This document shows, one piece after another, positions 40,993 through 51,402 of a stretch of 64,000 nt of DNA (position 1 is the first letter of the stretch; every line of letters begins with the position of its first letter). The notes beneath the pieces were generated by a model. The model searched no databases and was not told where the DNA came from. It saw only the letters and a program-made list of their open reading frames with translations. Location: the NCBI GenBank assembly GCA_018267825.1, contig JAFDXR010000020.1, positions 1 through 64,000 on the forward strand, written 5' to 3'. The translations under genes and the position numbers were made by a program. The stretch comes from Bacteroidota bacterium. GTDB taxonomy: Bacteria; Bacteroidota; Bacteroidia; B-17B0; Aurantibacillaceae.

Positions 40993-43905
40993 TCATATCT
41001 GTAAACTAATAGTGATGATTGTGCCCTGACCTTTGCCTATATCCGATTTATCGACAATAGATACTTTTTGTTTTTTACCGGTAAGCTTGGTGTTGAGGTC
41101 CAGGATGTTTTCAATGGTCTTGGTTCCCAGCGACCGGTGCCCGACTTTCACATTTTCGCGGGCTTTGTTATAGCCAATCCCGTCGTCTTCAATCTCAATC
41201 AATAATTCGTTCTGGCTTTGTTTCCGGAACCGGATGTAAAGATTGCCATGTGCATGTGTCGGCAGAATCCCATGAATAATGGAGTTTTCGGCATAAGGCT
41301 GAATAATCATATTGGGAATCTGTACCGTGGTGGTATCAACAGCTTCATGTACTTCAATATAAAAATCAAATTTCCCTTTGAAACGTTCCTTTTCCAGGTC
41401 CAGGTAATAGCTCAGGCGTGTTAATTCTTCATGAAGCGGGATATCGCTTTGAGAAGCTTTTTCAATGATCATACGTATAAGCCGCGAAAATTTTGCGAGG
41501 AATTCACTGGCACGCAACGTATCATTCATATTGATGTAATTCTGAATGGAGGTGAGGGAGTTGAAAATAAAATGCGGACTCATCAGTGAGTTCATAGCCT
41601 GGTGTTTCAGCAGATTGACCTGGCGTTCCTCCTGGATGCGCTTGGTAGCATTGACACGTACCCGCCTGATCCAGATCAGGGCAATGAGTATAATTATGAG
41701 TAGTGAGGCCGCTACAATAGATGCCGCATACCAGGGTGTTTCTTTGAAAGGCACCGCTTTATTGATGGTAATCTGCACCGGTTGCGACCAGTTGATCCCG
41801 TCGTAGGAACAGATAATCTGAACATTATGTTTGCCACCGATAATGGAGGTAATATGAACCTGTGTGTTTTCGAGGTTTGTCCATTTGCCGCCGTCGAAAT
41901 TATATCTAAAAAACTGCTTGTTGGGTTTCGAAAATAAAGGACTCGAAAAATTAATATTTACATCTGTCTCATCGGCTTTGAGATCAAGACTTCCGCTGAA
42001 TGGGATTGTTTTTTCGTTGATGTCGACCGACGTGATGAATACCGGATTGGGAAGAACAACATGTCCGGTAAGCTCTGAAATGGTACATACGGTTATGCCT
42101 TTATCGCTGCAGATACAGCAGGAGTCGCCACTGAAAAAGATATCATTAATGGTGTTTGACAGCAGGCCATTCGATTTGTTGTAAATAACTATGGGTTCAA
42201 ATTTCTGGTTGCAGATATACAGACCATCGAGTGTAGCCAGCCAGATCAGGTTTTTATAGAATTTGATGCGCTTTACAGCACTGAGCCTGTGTTCGCCGGC
42301 CTGTTGTATAAAGGTACTGTCTTCAAATACGCTTACACCATTTTCGTGGGCAATGTAGGTTTTGTTTTCGAAAGATGTAATTGAATTGATTCCGAAATTG
42401 AAACTGGGGTTGTTGTAATTGGCATAACGGTGGTTTTGTTTCGAGAAAACCGAAAGCCCATCGGAGGTCCCTACAAAAATCCGGTCTTTTGTTTCGTATA
42501 CCGCATTGATCCTGGTTTTATAATCCGGAAATGAAACTGTTGTATCCAGAACCGTGTATTTTTTCTCGGTATAGTTTTTAATCTTATAGAGTGTTCCCGA
42601 CCAGTCGGCGAGGTATGCCATGTGGTCTGAGCTTAGCGTAAAAACACGCGATGCAATCGGGATGAATTTGTAGTACACATCGCCCACCATAAAATTACGC
42701 GACTCGTTTTCCAGTGAGTTGTCTTTGGAATATATAACTGTATTGCCATCCTGGAAAACACCATAAATGGATTCATTGAAAACATTGTCGCTCTGGATAA
42801 CGGTTTGTGTATTGCCACTTTTTGGATCGAAAATAAAAAAACCGTTACGTGTACCAATGGCAATATGATCCTGGATAAAAGTCCCGCAGGAAACAGGCAG
42901 TGTTTTGCGTCCCGAGAAAAAAGAAGTGTTTTGCAGGCTTGGATTCTGAATAAAATAAACACCTTCGTTGAAAGTACCCACCCAGATGTTATCGTTCTTA
43001 TCTTTATATAAACAATTGATCAGCACTTTATCAATACCAAGCAGGTCGAAGGCATCGAAGAGACTGTTGTTTTCAAGAATATAGAGGTTATCTTCAGGTT
43101 GGGTTGTCAGCCATATTTTACCGTACTTATCGACCAGGAGCTTGCTCACATTCGATTCATTGAAGCCAAAAATGCTCATGGTGGCCTTGGTTCTTACCGG
43201 AATGGTTTTTATGATCTGCAGGTCCTTCAGGCAATACACAGCATTGGTGCTGCCAAGGTAGAGGACACCCGAGGTATCTTCGGCAATAGAGAATACGCTG
43301 AAGTTCTTCGGTAATTTAACCGGTTGCTGGTGTCCGTCTTTGAATTCATATAAACCGTCAGTACGCCCCACATAAACATGTCCCGATTTGGTTTTGTACA
43401 ATGAGAAAGCCTGGTTGTTCTTATTCAGTTTTTTTATTTCATCATCAATGACTTCGCCTGTCTTACGATTGAGAGAGGATACAGAGATCTGATCGGTCAG
43501 GGAGTAGTAGTACGCGTCGTTGTATACGAGTTCATCCACAGCCTCCCGGAAATGAATATCTTTTTGGAGACTGGCTTCGTTGTTTATGCCATCATAAGTA
43601 TAAACACCTTCGCGCCGGTTAATGATCATGAGTTTCCCCTGTTCATTGAATTCGATGTTCCGGATGAAATTGGACTTCAGGGATGCTTTCGGTTTTATTT
43701 TTGCAAAGTTGTAACCATCATAGGTATATACACCGTTTTCAGTAGCCAGGTATAAAACATGGTTATGATCCTGCTTAACCGAAAATACATTGGTATTGCT
43801 CAGGCCTTCTTCGGGTCCGTAGTGCTGAAATGAAAAAGCCCGTTTTTGAGACAGGCAAAATAATGGCACAACACTAAGCCACAAAAATATAAGGAGGGCT
43901 CTCAC
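40993..43905 (-). CDS. Two-component sensor histidine kinase with beta-propeller sensor (LytS/YehU kinase type)
   Basis: The 970-residue protein has a signal peptide (MRALLIFLWLSVVPLFCLSQ) and a periplasmic region of two-component-regulator propeller repeats (residues 25-620; words such as EDTSGVLYLGS, DKYGKIWLTT, DKNDNIWVGTFNEGVY). A Y_Y_Y-like beta-domain, one membrane helix at about 725-745 and a PF06580-type kinase domain follow, with SPHFIFNSL (His778) and an ATP-binding part (AENSIIHGI, EDDGIGY, GTKTIENI). The LytTR response regulator lies 65 bases upstream in the same orientation. It probably senses polysaccharides or envelope state. Confidence 0.94.
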   Translation of the reverse strand: MRALLIFLWLSVVPLFCLSQKRAFSFQHYGPEEGLSNTNVFSVKQDHNHVLYLATENGVYTYDGYNFAKIKPKASLKSNFIRNIEFNEQGKLMIINRREGVYTYDGINNEASLQKDIHFREAVDELVYNDAYYYSLTDQISVSSLNRKTGEVIDDEIKKLNKNNQAFSLYKTKSGHVYVGRTDGLYEFKDGHQQPVKLPKNFSVFSIAEDTSGVLYLGSTNAVYCLKDLQIIKTIPVRTKATMSIFGFNESNVSKLLVDKYGKIWLTTQPEDNLYILENNSLFDAFDLLGIDKVLINCLYKDKNDNIWVGTFNEGVYFIQNPSLQNTSFFSGRKTLPVSCGTFIQDHIAIGTRNGFFIFDPKSGNTQTVIQSDNVFNESIYGVFQDGNTVIYSKDNSLENESRNFMVGDVYYKFIPIASRVFTLSSDHMAYLADWSGTLYKIKNYTEKKYTVLDTTVSFPDYKTRINAVYETKDRIFVGTSDGLSVFSKQNHRYANYNNPSFNFGINSITSFENKTYIAHENGVSVFEDSTFIQQAGEHRLSAVKRIKFYKNLIWLATLDGLYICNQKFEPIVIYNKSNGLLSNTINDIFFSGDSCCICSDKGITVCTISELTGHVVLPNPVFITSVDINEKTIPFSGSLDLKADETDVNINFSSPLFSKPNKQFFRYNFDGGKWTNLENTQVHITSIIGGKHNVQIICSYDGINWSQPVQITINKAVPFKETPWYAASIVAASLLIIILIALIWIRRVRVNATKRIQEERQVNLLKHQAMNSLMSPHFIFNSLTSIQNYINMNDTLRASEFLAKFSRLIRMIIEKASQSDIPLHEELTRLSYYLDLEKERFKGKFDFYIEVHEAVDTTTVQIPNMIIQPYAENSIIHGILPTHAHGNLYIRFRKQSQNELLIEIEDDGIGYNKARENVKVGHRSLGTKTIENILDLNTKLTGKKQKVSIVDKSDIGKGQGTIITISLQI

Positions 43906-43970
43906 AAATAATTTTAGTATTAAAAATACAGATTATTTGTTAATAAGGAGATGGAAACTAGACGAATGGA

Positions 43971-44714
43971 TTATTTAGGGGTTACAGCCTTGGTACGGAT
44001 AAACTCGGCAAATTCCTGCGAACGTGCCTTGGAAACCTGAATATTTGTGCCATCGCTCATGATAATGGTACCACCTTCGGCATTGGAATATTCCTTGATA
44101 TAGTCAACATTAATGAGCGACGAACGGTGTATACGGAAAAACACGGTTGTAGGCAAAATAGCTTCGAATTCTTTCAGCGTTTTGGAAGCCACGATTTTTT
44201 TACCGGTATTCAAAAAGAGGTTTGTATAATTGTCAGAAGCTTCGAGCCATACAATATCTTTATAGTCGATGAGTGTAAAGCCTTTGCTGTGATTAATAAG
44301 AACGAGGTTTTTATCGTTGGAACCACCTGGTGTTGCTCCGCCTTTTTGCTCGTAAAACTGGATTACTTTTTTTACGGCACCCTGAAGCTCGCTTAAAATA
44401 AGGGGTTTCATCAGGTAGTCTGTGGCACCTGCTTTTACAGCATTGATCCCATGTTCACTGTAGGCCGTCAGAAAGATCAGGCAAAAATCACGGTGAACAA
44501 GGCTATCGATCATTTCAAGTCCACTCATGCCAGGCATATTGATATCGCAAAAAACAACCTGGGGTTTTAACTCCTGGATTAATTTTTTTCCTTCCATGCC
44601 ACTTCCTGCTTCTGCAATCACTTCAATCTCAGGACAGTAATTGGTAAGCATGTTACGCGTATTGCTGCGGCTGTTCTCTTCGTCGTCAATGATAATCGTT
44701 TTGAATGTCTGCAT
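43971..44714 (-). CDS. LytTR-family response regulator
   Basis: The 247-residue protein has a receiver domain (residues 1-125) with IIIDDEENSR and the phosphorylated Asp57 (VVFCDINMPG), FLTAYSEHGINA and LMKPL. A LytTR DNA-binding domain (about 145-240) has DIVWLEASDNYTNLFL, FFRIHRSSLINVDYIKEY and QVSKARSQEF. It is the partner of the histidine kinase downstream. LytTR regulators bind paired short repeats; none was looked for beyond this window. Confidence 0.94.
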   Translation of the reverse strand: MQTFKTIIIDDEENSRSNTRNMLTNYCPEIEVIAEAGSGMEGKKLIQELKPQVVFCDINMPGMSGLEMIDSLVHRDFCLIFLTAYSEHGINAVKAGATDYLMKPLILSELQGAVKKVIQFYEQKGGATPGGSNDKNLVLINHSKGFTLIDYKDIVWLEASDNYTNLFLNTGKKIVASKTLKEFEAILPTTVFFRIHRSSLINVDYIKEYSNAEGGTIIMSDGTNIQVSKARSQEFAEFIRTKAVTPK

Positions 44715-44895
44715 AATTGATGGTGCTTGATGTTGCTAAACTACTAAATAAATCTCCCATTAATTTACGAATTATTTAACAGACTATTTCATTGAGTTAA
44801 TAAAAACCTCAAAACAGGCTAAAATACCAGTCGTCACAATTCGCCCTCCGCCGCTCATATTTTTACTATCTTCAGGGCGAAAAATTTTTAGGAAT

Positions 44896-47076
44896 ATGCG
44901 TAAACTATTATCAGCCTGTGCCATCATCTTATCCCTGACGGTGGCCGCTCAGAAAACAATTACTGTTGAAGATATCTGGACCAATTATGTGTTCTATCCT
45001 TCAGCGGCAGGTGGGTTTAATGCCATGAAAGATGGCTTGCACTATACCGATATAGAAGATGATACTACCACCAAGGTTCGCAGCCTGGTGAAGTATGAAC
45101 TGAAGACCGGAAAAAAAATAGCCACGCTTGTAAAAGATAGCCAGGTAAAGGTCAATGGAAAAATGATTTCGCTTGATGCTTATTCATTCAGTCCTGATGA
45201 AAGCAAATTACTGCTCACCACGGAGAGTGAACACATCTATCGCCGTTCGGCTAAAACCCGCAATTACGTATACGATTTCAAAACGGAAAAAACCGTGGAG
45301 CTTTCGGCCAATGGGAAACAGATGTTCCCGACCTTTTCACCGGTTGGCAACAAAGTGGCCTTTGTACGCGATAACAATCTCTTTATTAAAAACCTCGATA
45401 CCGACCAGGAAACACAGGTTACCCGTGATGGCGCCGATAATAAAATTAAAAACGGCTGGGCAGATTGGGTATATGAAGAAGAGTTCAGTAAAGCCGATAT
45501 GTTCTGCTGGAATGCAGATGGCAGCAAGCTTGCCTTTGTGCGTTTTGATGAAAGCCGCGTACGCGAATATTCTTTTGATACCTACAACAATCACCTGTAT
45601 CCGGATAAGGTAACCTTTAAATATCCGAAAGCAGGCGAAGATAATTCGATCGTGAGTGTGCATGTATTCGACCTGGCCAGCGGTAATACAACTACCTGCG
45701 ATATAGGTAAGGAAACCGATATTTACATTCCGCGCATTCAATGGACCACCGATAAAAACACCCTATCGATCCAGCGCATGAACCGTCTGCAGAATAAACT
45801 GGAGCTCCTGTTTGCCAATGTAACCGATGGATCTACAAAAGCAGTTCTTACCGAAGATGCACAAACCTATATCGATATCACCGACGATCTCACTTTCCTG
45901 CCTGGTAATAAAGGCTTTATCTGGAGCAGCGAAAAAGATAACTACAACCACCTGTATCATTACGACATCAACGGAAAACTGGTGAAGCAAATCACATCAG
46001 GCAAATGGGATATTATTGAATTCAAAGGCTTTGACGATAAAACAAATACCCTGTATTATGTCTCGACTGAACAGGGCCCAATAAACCGCGATGTATACAG
46101 TATTAAACTGGACGGAAGCGCTAAAAAACGCTTATCGCCGGTCGATGGCACAAGCGATGCGGAATTCAGTACCGGCTACAAGTATTATGTAAGCACATAC
46201 TCAAATGCCAACACACCGCCTGTATACGAGCTACATAGTGCCGACGGTAAACTTATAAAAGTACTGGAGGATAATGCCGGATTAAAGTCCACCATGAAAG
46301 AATATAAACTTAGCACCAAGGAATTTTTCAAATTTAAAACCTCGGAGGGTATTGAGCTCAATGGCTGGATGATGAAGCCTGCCAATTTTGATCAGAGTAA
46401 AAAATACCCGGTATACATGTTTGCATACAATGGTCCGGGCAGCAATGAGTGTAACAATGCCTGGGAAACATTCGACTACTGGTGGCATCAGCTCCTGTGC
46501 CAGGAAGGCTACATCGTGGTGTGTGTCGACGGACGCGGAACACTGGGACGCGGACGTGAGTTTAAACACAGCACCTACCTGCAGCTTGGCAAACTCGAGA
46601 CCATCGATCAGATTGAAGTAGCCAAATACCTGGGCACATTATCCTATGTGGATAAAGCCCGCATCGGGTTCCAGGGCTGGAGCTTTGGCGGATATATGGC
46701 CAGCCTCCTCATCAGCAAAGGAGCCGATCAGTTTAAAATGGCGATTGCCGTGGCTCCTGTGACCAACTGGAAATTTTACGACAACATTTATACAGAACGT
46801 TTCCTGCGCAAACCTCAGGACAACAAAAGCGGTTATGAAGACAACTCGCCGGTGAATTTTACCGATAAGATCAAAGGAAAATTTTTATTGGTTCATGGTA
46901 GTGGCGATGATAATGTGCATTACCAGAACAGTATGGAACTGGCCGCAGCACTTGTGAAAAACAATATCCCGTTTGAGTTTATGACCTACCCGAATAAAAA
47001 CCACGGGATCTATGGCGGGTATACCCGTACCCATTTATACAATAAGATGCTGGAATTCGTGAAAAAGAACCTCTAA
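44896..47076 (+). CDS. Dipeptidyl peptidase IV-type S9 peptidase
   Basis: The 726-residue enzyme has a signal peptide (LLSACAIILSLTVAAQ), an eight-bladed DPP-IV propeller (residues 30-480) with the substrate-clamping Glu motif DWVYEEEF, and an alpha/beta-hydrolase domain with nucleophile GWSFGGYMAS, Asp in GSGDDNVHYQNS and His in NKNHGIYGG. It removes X-Pro dipeptides from peptide N-termini in the periplasm. Two peptide transporter genes follow directly, so this is a peptide-use locus. The hydrophobic ends support export and perhaps surface or membrane attachment. Confidence 0.95.
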   Translation: MRKLLSACAIILSLTVAAQKTITVEDIWTNYVFYPSAAGGFNAMKDGLHYTDIEDDTTTKVRSLVKYELKTGKKIATLVKDSQVKVNGKMISLDAYSFSPDESKLLLTTESEHIYRRSAKTRNYVYDFKTEKTVELSANGKQMFPTFSPVGNKVAFVRDNNLFIKNLDTDQETQVTRDGADNKIKNGWADWVYEEEFSKADMFCWNADGSKLAFVRFDESRVREYSFDTYNNHLYPDKVTFKYPKAGEDNSIVSVHVFDLASGNTTTCDIGKETDIYIPRIQWTTDKNTLSIQRMNRLQNKLELLFANVTDGSTKAVLTEDAQTYIDITDDLTFLPGNKGFIWSSEKDNYNHLYHYDINGKLVKQITSGKWDIIEFKGFDDKTNTLYYVSTEQGPINRDVYSIKLDGSAKKRLSPVDGTSDAEFSTGYKYYVSTYSNANTPPVYELHSADGKLIKVLEDNAGLKSTMKEYKLSTKEFFKFKTSEGIELNGWMMKPANFDQSKKYPVYMFAYNGPGSNECNNAWETFDYWWHQLLCQEGYIVVCVDGRGTLGRGREFKHSTYLQLGKLETIDQIEVAKYLGTLSYVDKARIGFQGWSFGGYMASLLISKGADQFKMAIAVAPVTNWKFYDNIYTERFLRKPQDNKSGYEDNSPVNFTDKIKGKFLLVHGSGDDNVHYQNSMELAAALVKNNIPFEFMTYPNKNHGIYGGYTRTHLYNKMLEFVKKNL

Positions 47077-47139
47077 ACTTTCTTTTCACGGCAAAAAAAG
47101 GTATTTTAGGCGGCTAAACTAGACACACAAAAGAGCTCT

Positions 47140-48660
47140 ATGGGACAAACAAGTGAACGTAAAGGACATCCATCAGGATTATATTTTCTTTTCTTTACTG
47201 AAATGTGGGAACGTTTCAGTTATTATGGAATGAGAGCAATTTTCATTCTTTTCATGACGAAGGTGTTGATGATGCAGGATAAAAATGCATCTGAGATTTA
47301 TGGAAGTTATACTGGGTTAGTGTATCTTACACCTTTACTTGGAGGGTATCTGTGCGATAAATTTCTGGGAAACCGCAGAAGTATTATTGTTGGGGGCATA
47401 TTGATGGCTATTGGACAGTTTTGCATGTTCCTGAGCGCTTCTGTTGGAGCTGGTAGTGCTGGCGTTACAATTATGTGGGCTGGTCTTACAGCATTAATTA
47501 TTGGCAATGGTTTCTTCAAACCCAACATTTCAACAATGGTAGGCCAACTATATCCGGCGGGTGACAGACGTATAGATAGTGCTTTTACAATTTTCTACAT
47601 GGGAATTAATCTTGGGGCTTTCTTTTCGCCTTTGGTCTGTGGTTCTATTGATTTTAAATGGGGCTTCCTGGCTGCTTGTATAGGTATGATAGTTAGTCTC
47701 ATAAGCTTTATTTCTTTCCAGAAAAAATATTTAGTTTCAGAAGAAGGAAAAGAAATTGGATTGCCCGTTAAAAAACTGGATTTACAGAGAATCCTTTTAA
47801 TAGTCGGGTCCATAGGAATAATTTTTTTCATGCTCAACTTTAAACAGATTTTTAAATCAGACAAGGATATAATCAGTTATTTTATCTATGGTGCGATGAT
47901 CCTTATGCCAATTGTCATTTTGAGCGATAAAAGTCTTAATCGACTGGAAAGAAATAGAATTATTGTCGTATTTATTCTCGCCTTTTTTGTAATCTTTTTC
48001 TGGGGGGCTTTTGAACAGGCAGGCGCTTCACTTACGCTTTTTGCAGACAGACAAACGGATCGTCATATTTTTGGTAAAGAAATGCCGGCATCGTATTTCC
48101 AATCTGTTAATCCTCTTGCCGTGATTATTCTCGCTCCATTATTTTCGATTATCTGGGGAATGCTCTATAAAAGAAATTTAGAACCGTCTTCTCCTAAAAA
48201 GATGGCTATTGGTCTTGCTCTTGTTGCTTTGGGTTATTTTGTGATAGCAATTCCTGTTAAAGGATTAGGTGGATCAGAAAAAGTAAGCATGATGTGGTTA
48301 TTTGCATTGTATATTATACATTCTATGGGAGAACTTTGCCTTTCACCAATTGGTTTATCCATGGTGTCTAAACTTGCGCCACTTCGCTTATCATCCCTGA
48401 TGATGGGGACATGGTTTCTGGCAAATGCTGCGGCTAATAAGTTTGCAGGAACGTTAAGTGCATTGATCCCACCTTCATCAGACGGCGTTAATGGACCTGT
48501 TGAATATCCATCTATTTTTGGAATGCAGATAACCAATCTTTATGAGTTCTTTATGCTTTTCATTGTTATGACTGGTATCGCAGCAGGTATTCTTTTCGGA
48601 CTAAGCTTTCTGCTTGAGAAAATGATGGATGAGAAAGCCAAGAATGTTGAAACGGTTTAA
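47140..48660 (+). CDS. POT-family peptide MFS transporter (first copy)
   Basis: The 506-residue protein is a proton-coupled oligopeptide symporter. It has about 14 membrane helices and the PTR2 motifs: FFTEMWERFSYYGMRAIF at residues 17-34 (ExxERFxYY), GGYLCDKFLGNRRSIIVGG and GNGFFKPNISTMVGQLY. Base use is visibly more A+T-rich and less codon-biased than its neighbours, which may indicate separate acquisition. It follows DPP-IV and precedes a second POT gene. Confidence 0.94.
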   Translation: MGQTSERKGHPSGLYFLFFTEMWERFSYYGMRAIFILFMTKVLMMQDKNASEIYGSYTGLVYLTPLLGGYLCDKFLGNRRSIIVGGILMAIGQFCMFLSASVGAGSAGVTIMWAGLTALIIGNGFFKPNISTMVGQLYPAGDRRIDSAFTIFYMGINLGAFFSPLVCGSIDFKWGFLAACIGMIVSLISFISFQKKYLVSEEGKEIGLPVKKLDLQRILLIVGSIGIIFFMLNFKQIFKSDKDIISYFIYGAMILMPIVILSDKSLNRLERNRIIVVFILAFFVIFFWGAFEQAGASLTLFADRQTDRHIFGKEMPASYFQSVNPLAVIILAPLFSIIWGMLYKRNLEPSSPKKMAIGLALVALGYFVIAIPVKGLGGSEKVSMMWLFALYIIHSMGELCLSPIGLSMVSKLAPLRLSSLMMGTWFLANAAANKFAGTLSALIPPSSDGVNGPVEYPSIFGMQITNLYEFFMLFIVMTGIAAGILFGLSFLLEKMMDEKAKNVETV

Positions 48661-48719
48661 TAAACCACATCGAATCACTCGAACAAATACAGAATTTTAA
48701 AGGCAAGTACCCCAGGCAA

Positions 48720-50171
48720 TTGTGGTACTTGTTTTTTAGTGAGATGTGGGAACGCTTCTCATTTTACGGTATGCGCGGCATGCTGGTGTTCTTCATGATT
48801 CACCAGCTCAGTATGAATGAAAAAGTAGCAAACCTGCAATATGGCGCTACACAGGCATTTGTATATGCCTTTACATTCATTGGTGGCATGTTTGCCGACA
48901 AAATCCTGGGTTATCGCCGTTCCCTGTTCTGGGGTGGTATACTCATGATCATTGGCAGTGTTGTACTGGCTATTGATCCCGTACGGTTTTTCTTTTTAGG
49001 GATAGGCTTCAATATTGTTGGTACAGGCTTTTTCAAACCCAACATTTCCACCATTGTAGGCAGGCTTTATAAAGAAGGCGATCCCCGCACGGATGCCGGT
49101 TTCTCATTGTTTTATGCCGGTGTAAACCTGGGGGCGTTGTTTGGCGGATATGCCTGTATTGCTATTGGAAAACATGCGTTCCTCGAAAATCTGATTCCCG
49201 GGAAACTGGCCTGGAATGTGGCTTTCGGACTGGCGGCCGTATTCATGGTGGTGAGTTTGCTCACCTTTACAAATACCCAGAAGAGCCTGGGTGTTATCGG
49301 GCTGTCGCCATTGCAACACCTCGACTCCAAAAAACGCCTGCTCCGCGAAATCCTTACTTATATCGGGTCAGTGGCGCTTATTCCGGTTATTATGATCATG
49401 GTATCCAAAACCGAGTATACCGATATTTTTATGTACATCATTGGTCCGGCATCGCTACTCTATATTATTTATGAGATGAAGAACTTCACGGCCGCTGAAA
49501 ATAAAAAGCTTTTGGCTGCAGTATTGTTCATGATCTTTTCCATTATTTTTTGGGCCTTTTTTGAGCAGAGTGGAGGATCGCTCAGCATCTTTGCCGATAA
49601 CAATCTCAACCATAACCTGATCGGCTTTAACCTCGATCCCAATGGCGTTAACAATTCTGCCAACTCGGTGTTTGTCATTATTTTTGCTACAATCATGGGG
49701 TTGATGTGGGTATGGATGAATAAAAAACGCATTGAACCCAATACCATTGTTAAATTCGGTTTGGGCTTCCTTTTCATTTCCGGCGGTTTCTATGTATTTA
49801 AGCTCACCAACCTGTTCAGCGATGCCAATGGCGTAACCTCCCTCAATGTATTTACATTGGGCTGGCTCATCATTACATTTGGCGAACTTTGCCTGTCGCC
49901 GATTGGTATGTCGGTGATGACAAAATTATCGCCGCATAAATTACAGGCAGTGATCATGGGTATGTGGTTTCTGGCCAGCGCTTACGGACAGTATTTTGCG
50001 GGCCTACTCGGAGCCAATATTGCAGAGGCCTCAGAAAATGCAACAAATCACCAGAAACTGATGGTATACACCGAAGGCTATGGGCAGTTAGGCTTATATT
50101 CTCTGATCGCCGGTGTTGTGATCATTGCTGCGTCTCCGTTTATCAAAAAACTCATGGGGGGCGTTAAATAG
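48720..50171 (+). CDS. POT-family peptide MFS transporter (second copy), start uncertain
   Basis: From 48720 the protein is 483 residues with the PTR2 motifs FFSEMWERFSFYGMRGM, GGMFADKILGYRRSLFWGG and GTGFFKPNISTIVGRLY and 12 or more membrane helices. The codon at 48720 is TTG. Just upstream, in frame and with no stop, codons spell a typical family N-terminus (QIQNFKGKYPRQLW), so the true start lies before 48720, though no ATG, GTG or TTG occurs there until inside the first POT gene. ATA or ATC starts, or an ATG lost by mutation, are possible. Base composition differs from the first copy. Confidence 0.88.
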   Translation: MWYLFFSEMWERFSFYGMRGMLVFFMIHQLSMNEKVANLQYGATQAFVYAFTFIGGMFADKILGYRRSLFWGGILMIIGSVVLAIDPVRFFFLGIGFNIVGTGFFKPNISTIVGRLYKEGDPRTDAGFSLFYAGVNLGALFGGYACIAIGKHAFLENLIPGKLAWNVAFGLAAVFMVVSLLTFTNTQKSLGVIGLSPLQHLDSKKRLLREILTYIGSVALIPVIMIMVSKTEYTDIFMYIIGPASLLYIIYEMKNFTAAENKKLLAAVLFMIFSIIFWAFFEQSGGSLSIFADNNLNHNLIGFNLDPNGVNNSANSVFVIIFATIMGLMWVWMNKKRIEPNTIVKFGLGFLFISGGFYVFKLTNLFSDANGVTSLNVFTLGWLIITFGELCLSPIGMSVMTKLSPHKLQAVIMGMWFLASAYGQYFAGLLGANIAEASENATNHQKLMVYTEGYGQLGLYSLIAGVVIIAASPFIKKLMGGVK

Positions 50172-50324
50172 CCCAATCTTCCGCTTTCCCGGACTGCTTC
50201 AGAGTCTAATTGAGTGATATAATATAATGCTTTAGTAAAATTTTACTTGAACTGTAGGACAGAATTCTCCACTGGCATAAATTTTGTTAATTTTAGGCCG
50301 GTGTTTACCTGGAAAGATATATCA

Positions 50325-50957
50325 ATGGCCGCGTTGATTCTGGTGGCTATCGTGTTTTTCGCTTTCAAGCGGAGCAGTCTTCAGGCATCTATCCAATCAC
50401 CCGAGCATCGCGCCAGTAATTATTTGCCCAAAGATCCTGTGCCGGCTCAGATAGCGGCTTTTCATAAGTCGCCGGAAACAAAAACCGGAAACGATCTTGT
50501 AAACTGGATTAGTTTTCATGAAGCGTATAAGCAGTGTAAAGTAAACCCACGCCCCATTATTGTAGATGTATACACCACCTGGTGCGGTCCCTGCAAAATG
50601 ATGAGCGCTCAGACATTCAACCAGCCGCAGATTGCCGAGTACATCAATAAGAACTTTTATGCCGTGAAATTTGATGCCGAATCCAAAGACAGTGTATTAT
50701 TCGATAAGTATGTGTTTGTGTCGAGCGATGCTTCAAACCCAAAATCACCACATCAGTTTGCCATGTCGATACTCGATAACCAATTGGCATACCCGTCTAT
50801 CGTGTTTCTGAATAACCAGATTCAACGCCTGGACATCATCAAAGGGTTTTACCCGCCTCAATCTTTCGAGCCTATTCTTAAATACTATGGTTCAGGCGAT
50901 TACCAGAAAACTACCTGGGAAGATTACAAAAATGCCTTTACTTCTGAGCTGAAGTAG
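50325..50957 (+). CDS. Thioredoxin-fold protein with CGPC active site
   Basis: From ATG at 50325 the protein is 210 residues with an N-terminal membrane anchor (MAALILVAIVFFAF), a short linker and a thioredoxin domain. Its active site is VYTTWCGPCKMMSAQTF, and the cis-proline is in AYPSIVFLNNQ. Additional in-frame starts upstream (GTG 50301, TTG 50247) are possible. The domain type (thioredoxin_7-like) is common in Bacteroidota periplasmic reductases. It is transcribed rightward, not closely linked to neighbours. Confidence 0.85.
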   Translation: MAALILVAIVFFAFKRSSLQASIQSPEHRASNYLPKDPVPAQIAAFHKSPETKTGNDLVNWISFHEAYKQCKVNPRPIIVDVYTTWCGPCKMMSAQTFNQPQIAEYINKNFYAVKFDAESKDSVLFDKYVFVSSDASNPKSPHQFAMSILDNQLAYPSIVFLNNQIQRLDIIKGFYPPQSFEPILKYYGSGDYQKTTWEDYKNAFTSELK

Positions 50958-51037
50958 TTTTAATTTGTTTAACGATTGAAGCCGGCCATGACTCCGGCTA
51001 TTTTATTATATTCGTATATCAATTTGTTTTTACTCCT

Positions 51038-51388
51038 ATGCTTTTAAAGAAGAAGATCGAAGAGATTTTAGAAAGGGAACACTATACATTTGCGCAACTG
51101 GCGGAGTACCTGAAGCTCGATGAACAGATACTATCAGAAGCTCTGGAGAGTCGTACACTTGAATTGCGTTACCTGGAAGAAATCTCTAAAAATCTGAAAG
51201 TGCCTCTCTATAGTTTTTTCAGATCAGAAGACCACCCCCCGACACTTCGTGAGAAGCCTTATTTTGTAAACCGGCTTTGGGATGACGATGGGGAGGAAAA
51301 AAGCCCTCAGAAACTGCAGGAAGAAATTAACCTGCTCCGTGAAGCCCTTGCTTATAAAGAGCAGGAGCTGAAAAAATGGAATACATAA
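51038..51388 (+). CDS. Small helix-turn-helix-like protein with coiled-coil tail
   Basis: The 116-residue protein has an N-terminal XRE-like helix bundle (LEREHYTFAQLAEYLKLDEQILSEALES, with LEEISKNLKVPLYSFF), a linker with REKPYFVNRLWDDDGE, and a C-terminal coiled coil (LQEEINLLREALAYKEQELKK). It may bind DNA as a dimer. It lies 14 bases upstream of the DUF2339 gene, so it may be co-transcribed with it. No target known. Confidence 0.72.
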   Translation: MLLKKKIEEILEREHYTFAQLAEYLKLDEQILSEALESRTLELRYLEEISKNLKVPLYSFFRSEDHPPTLREKPYFVNRLWDDDGEEKSPQKLQEEINLLREALAYKEQELKKWNT

Positions 51389-51402
51389 TACCACTCTGAT
51401 AT

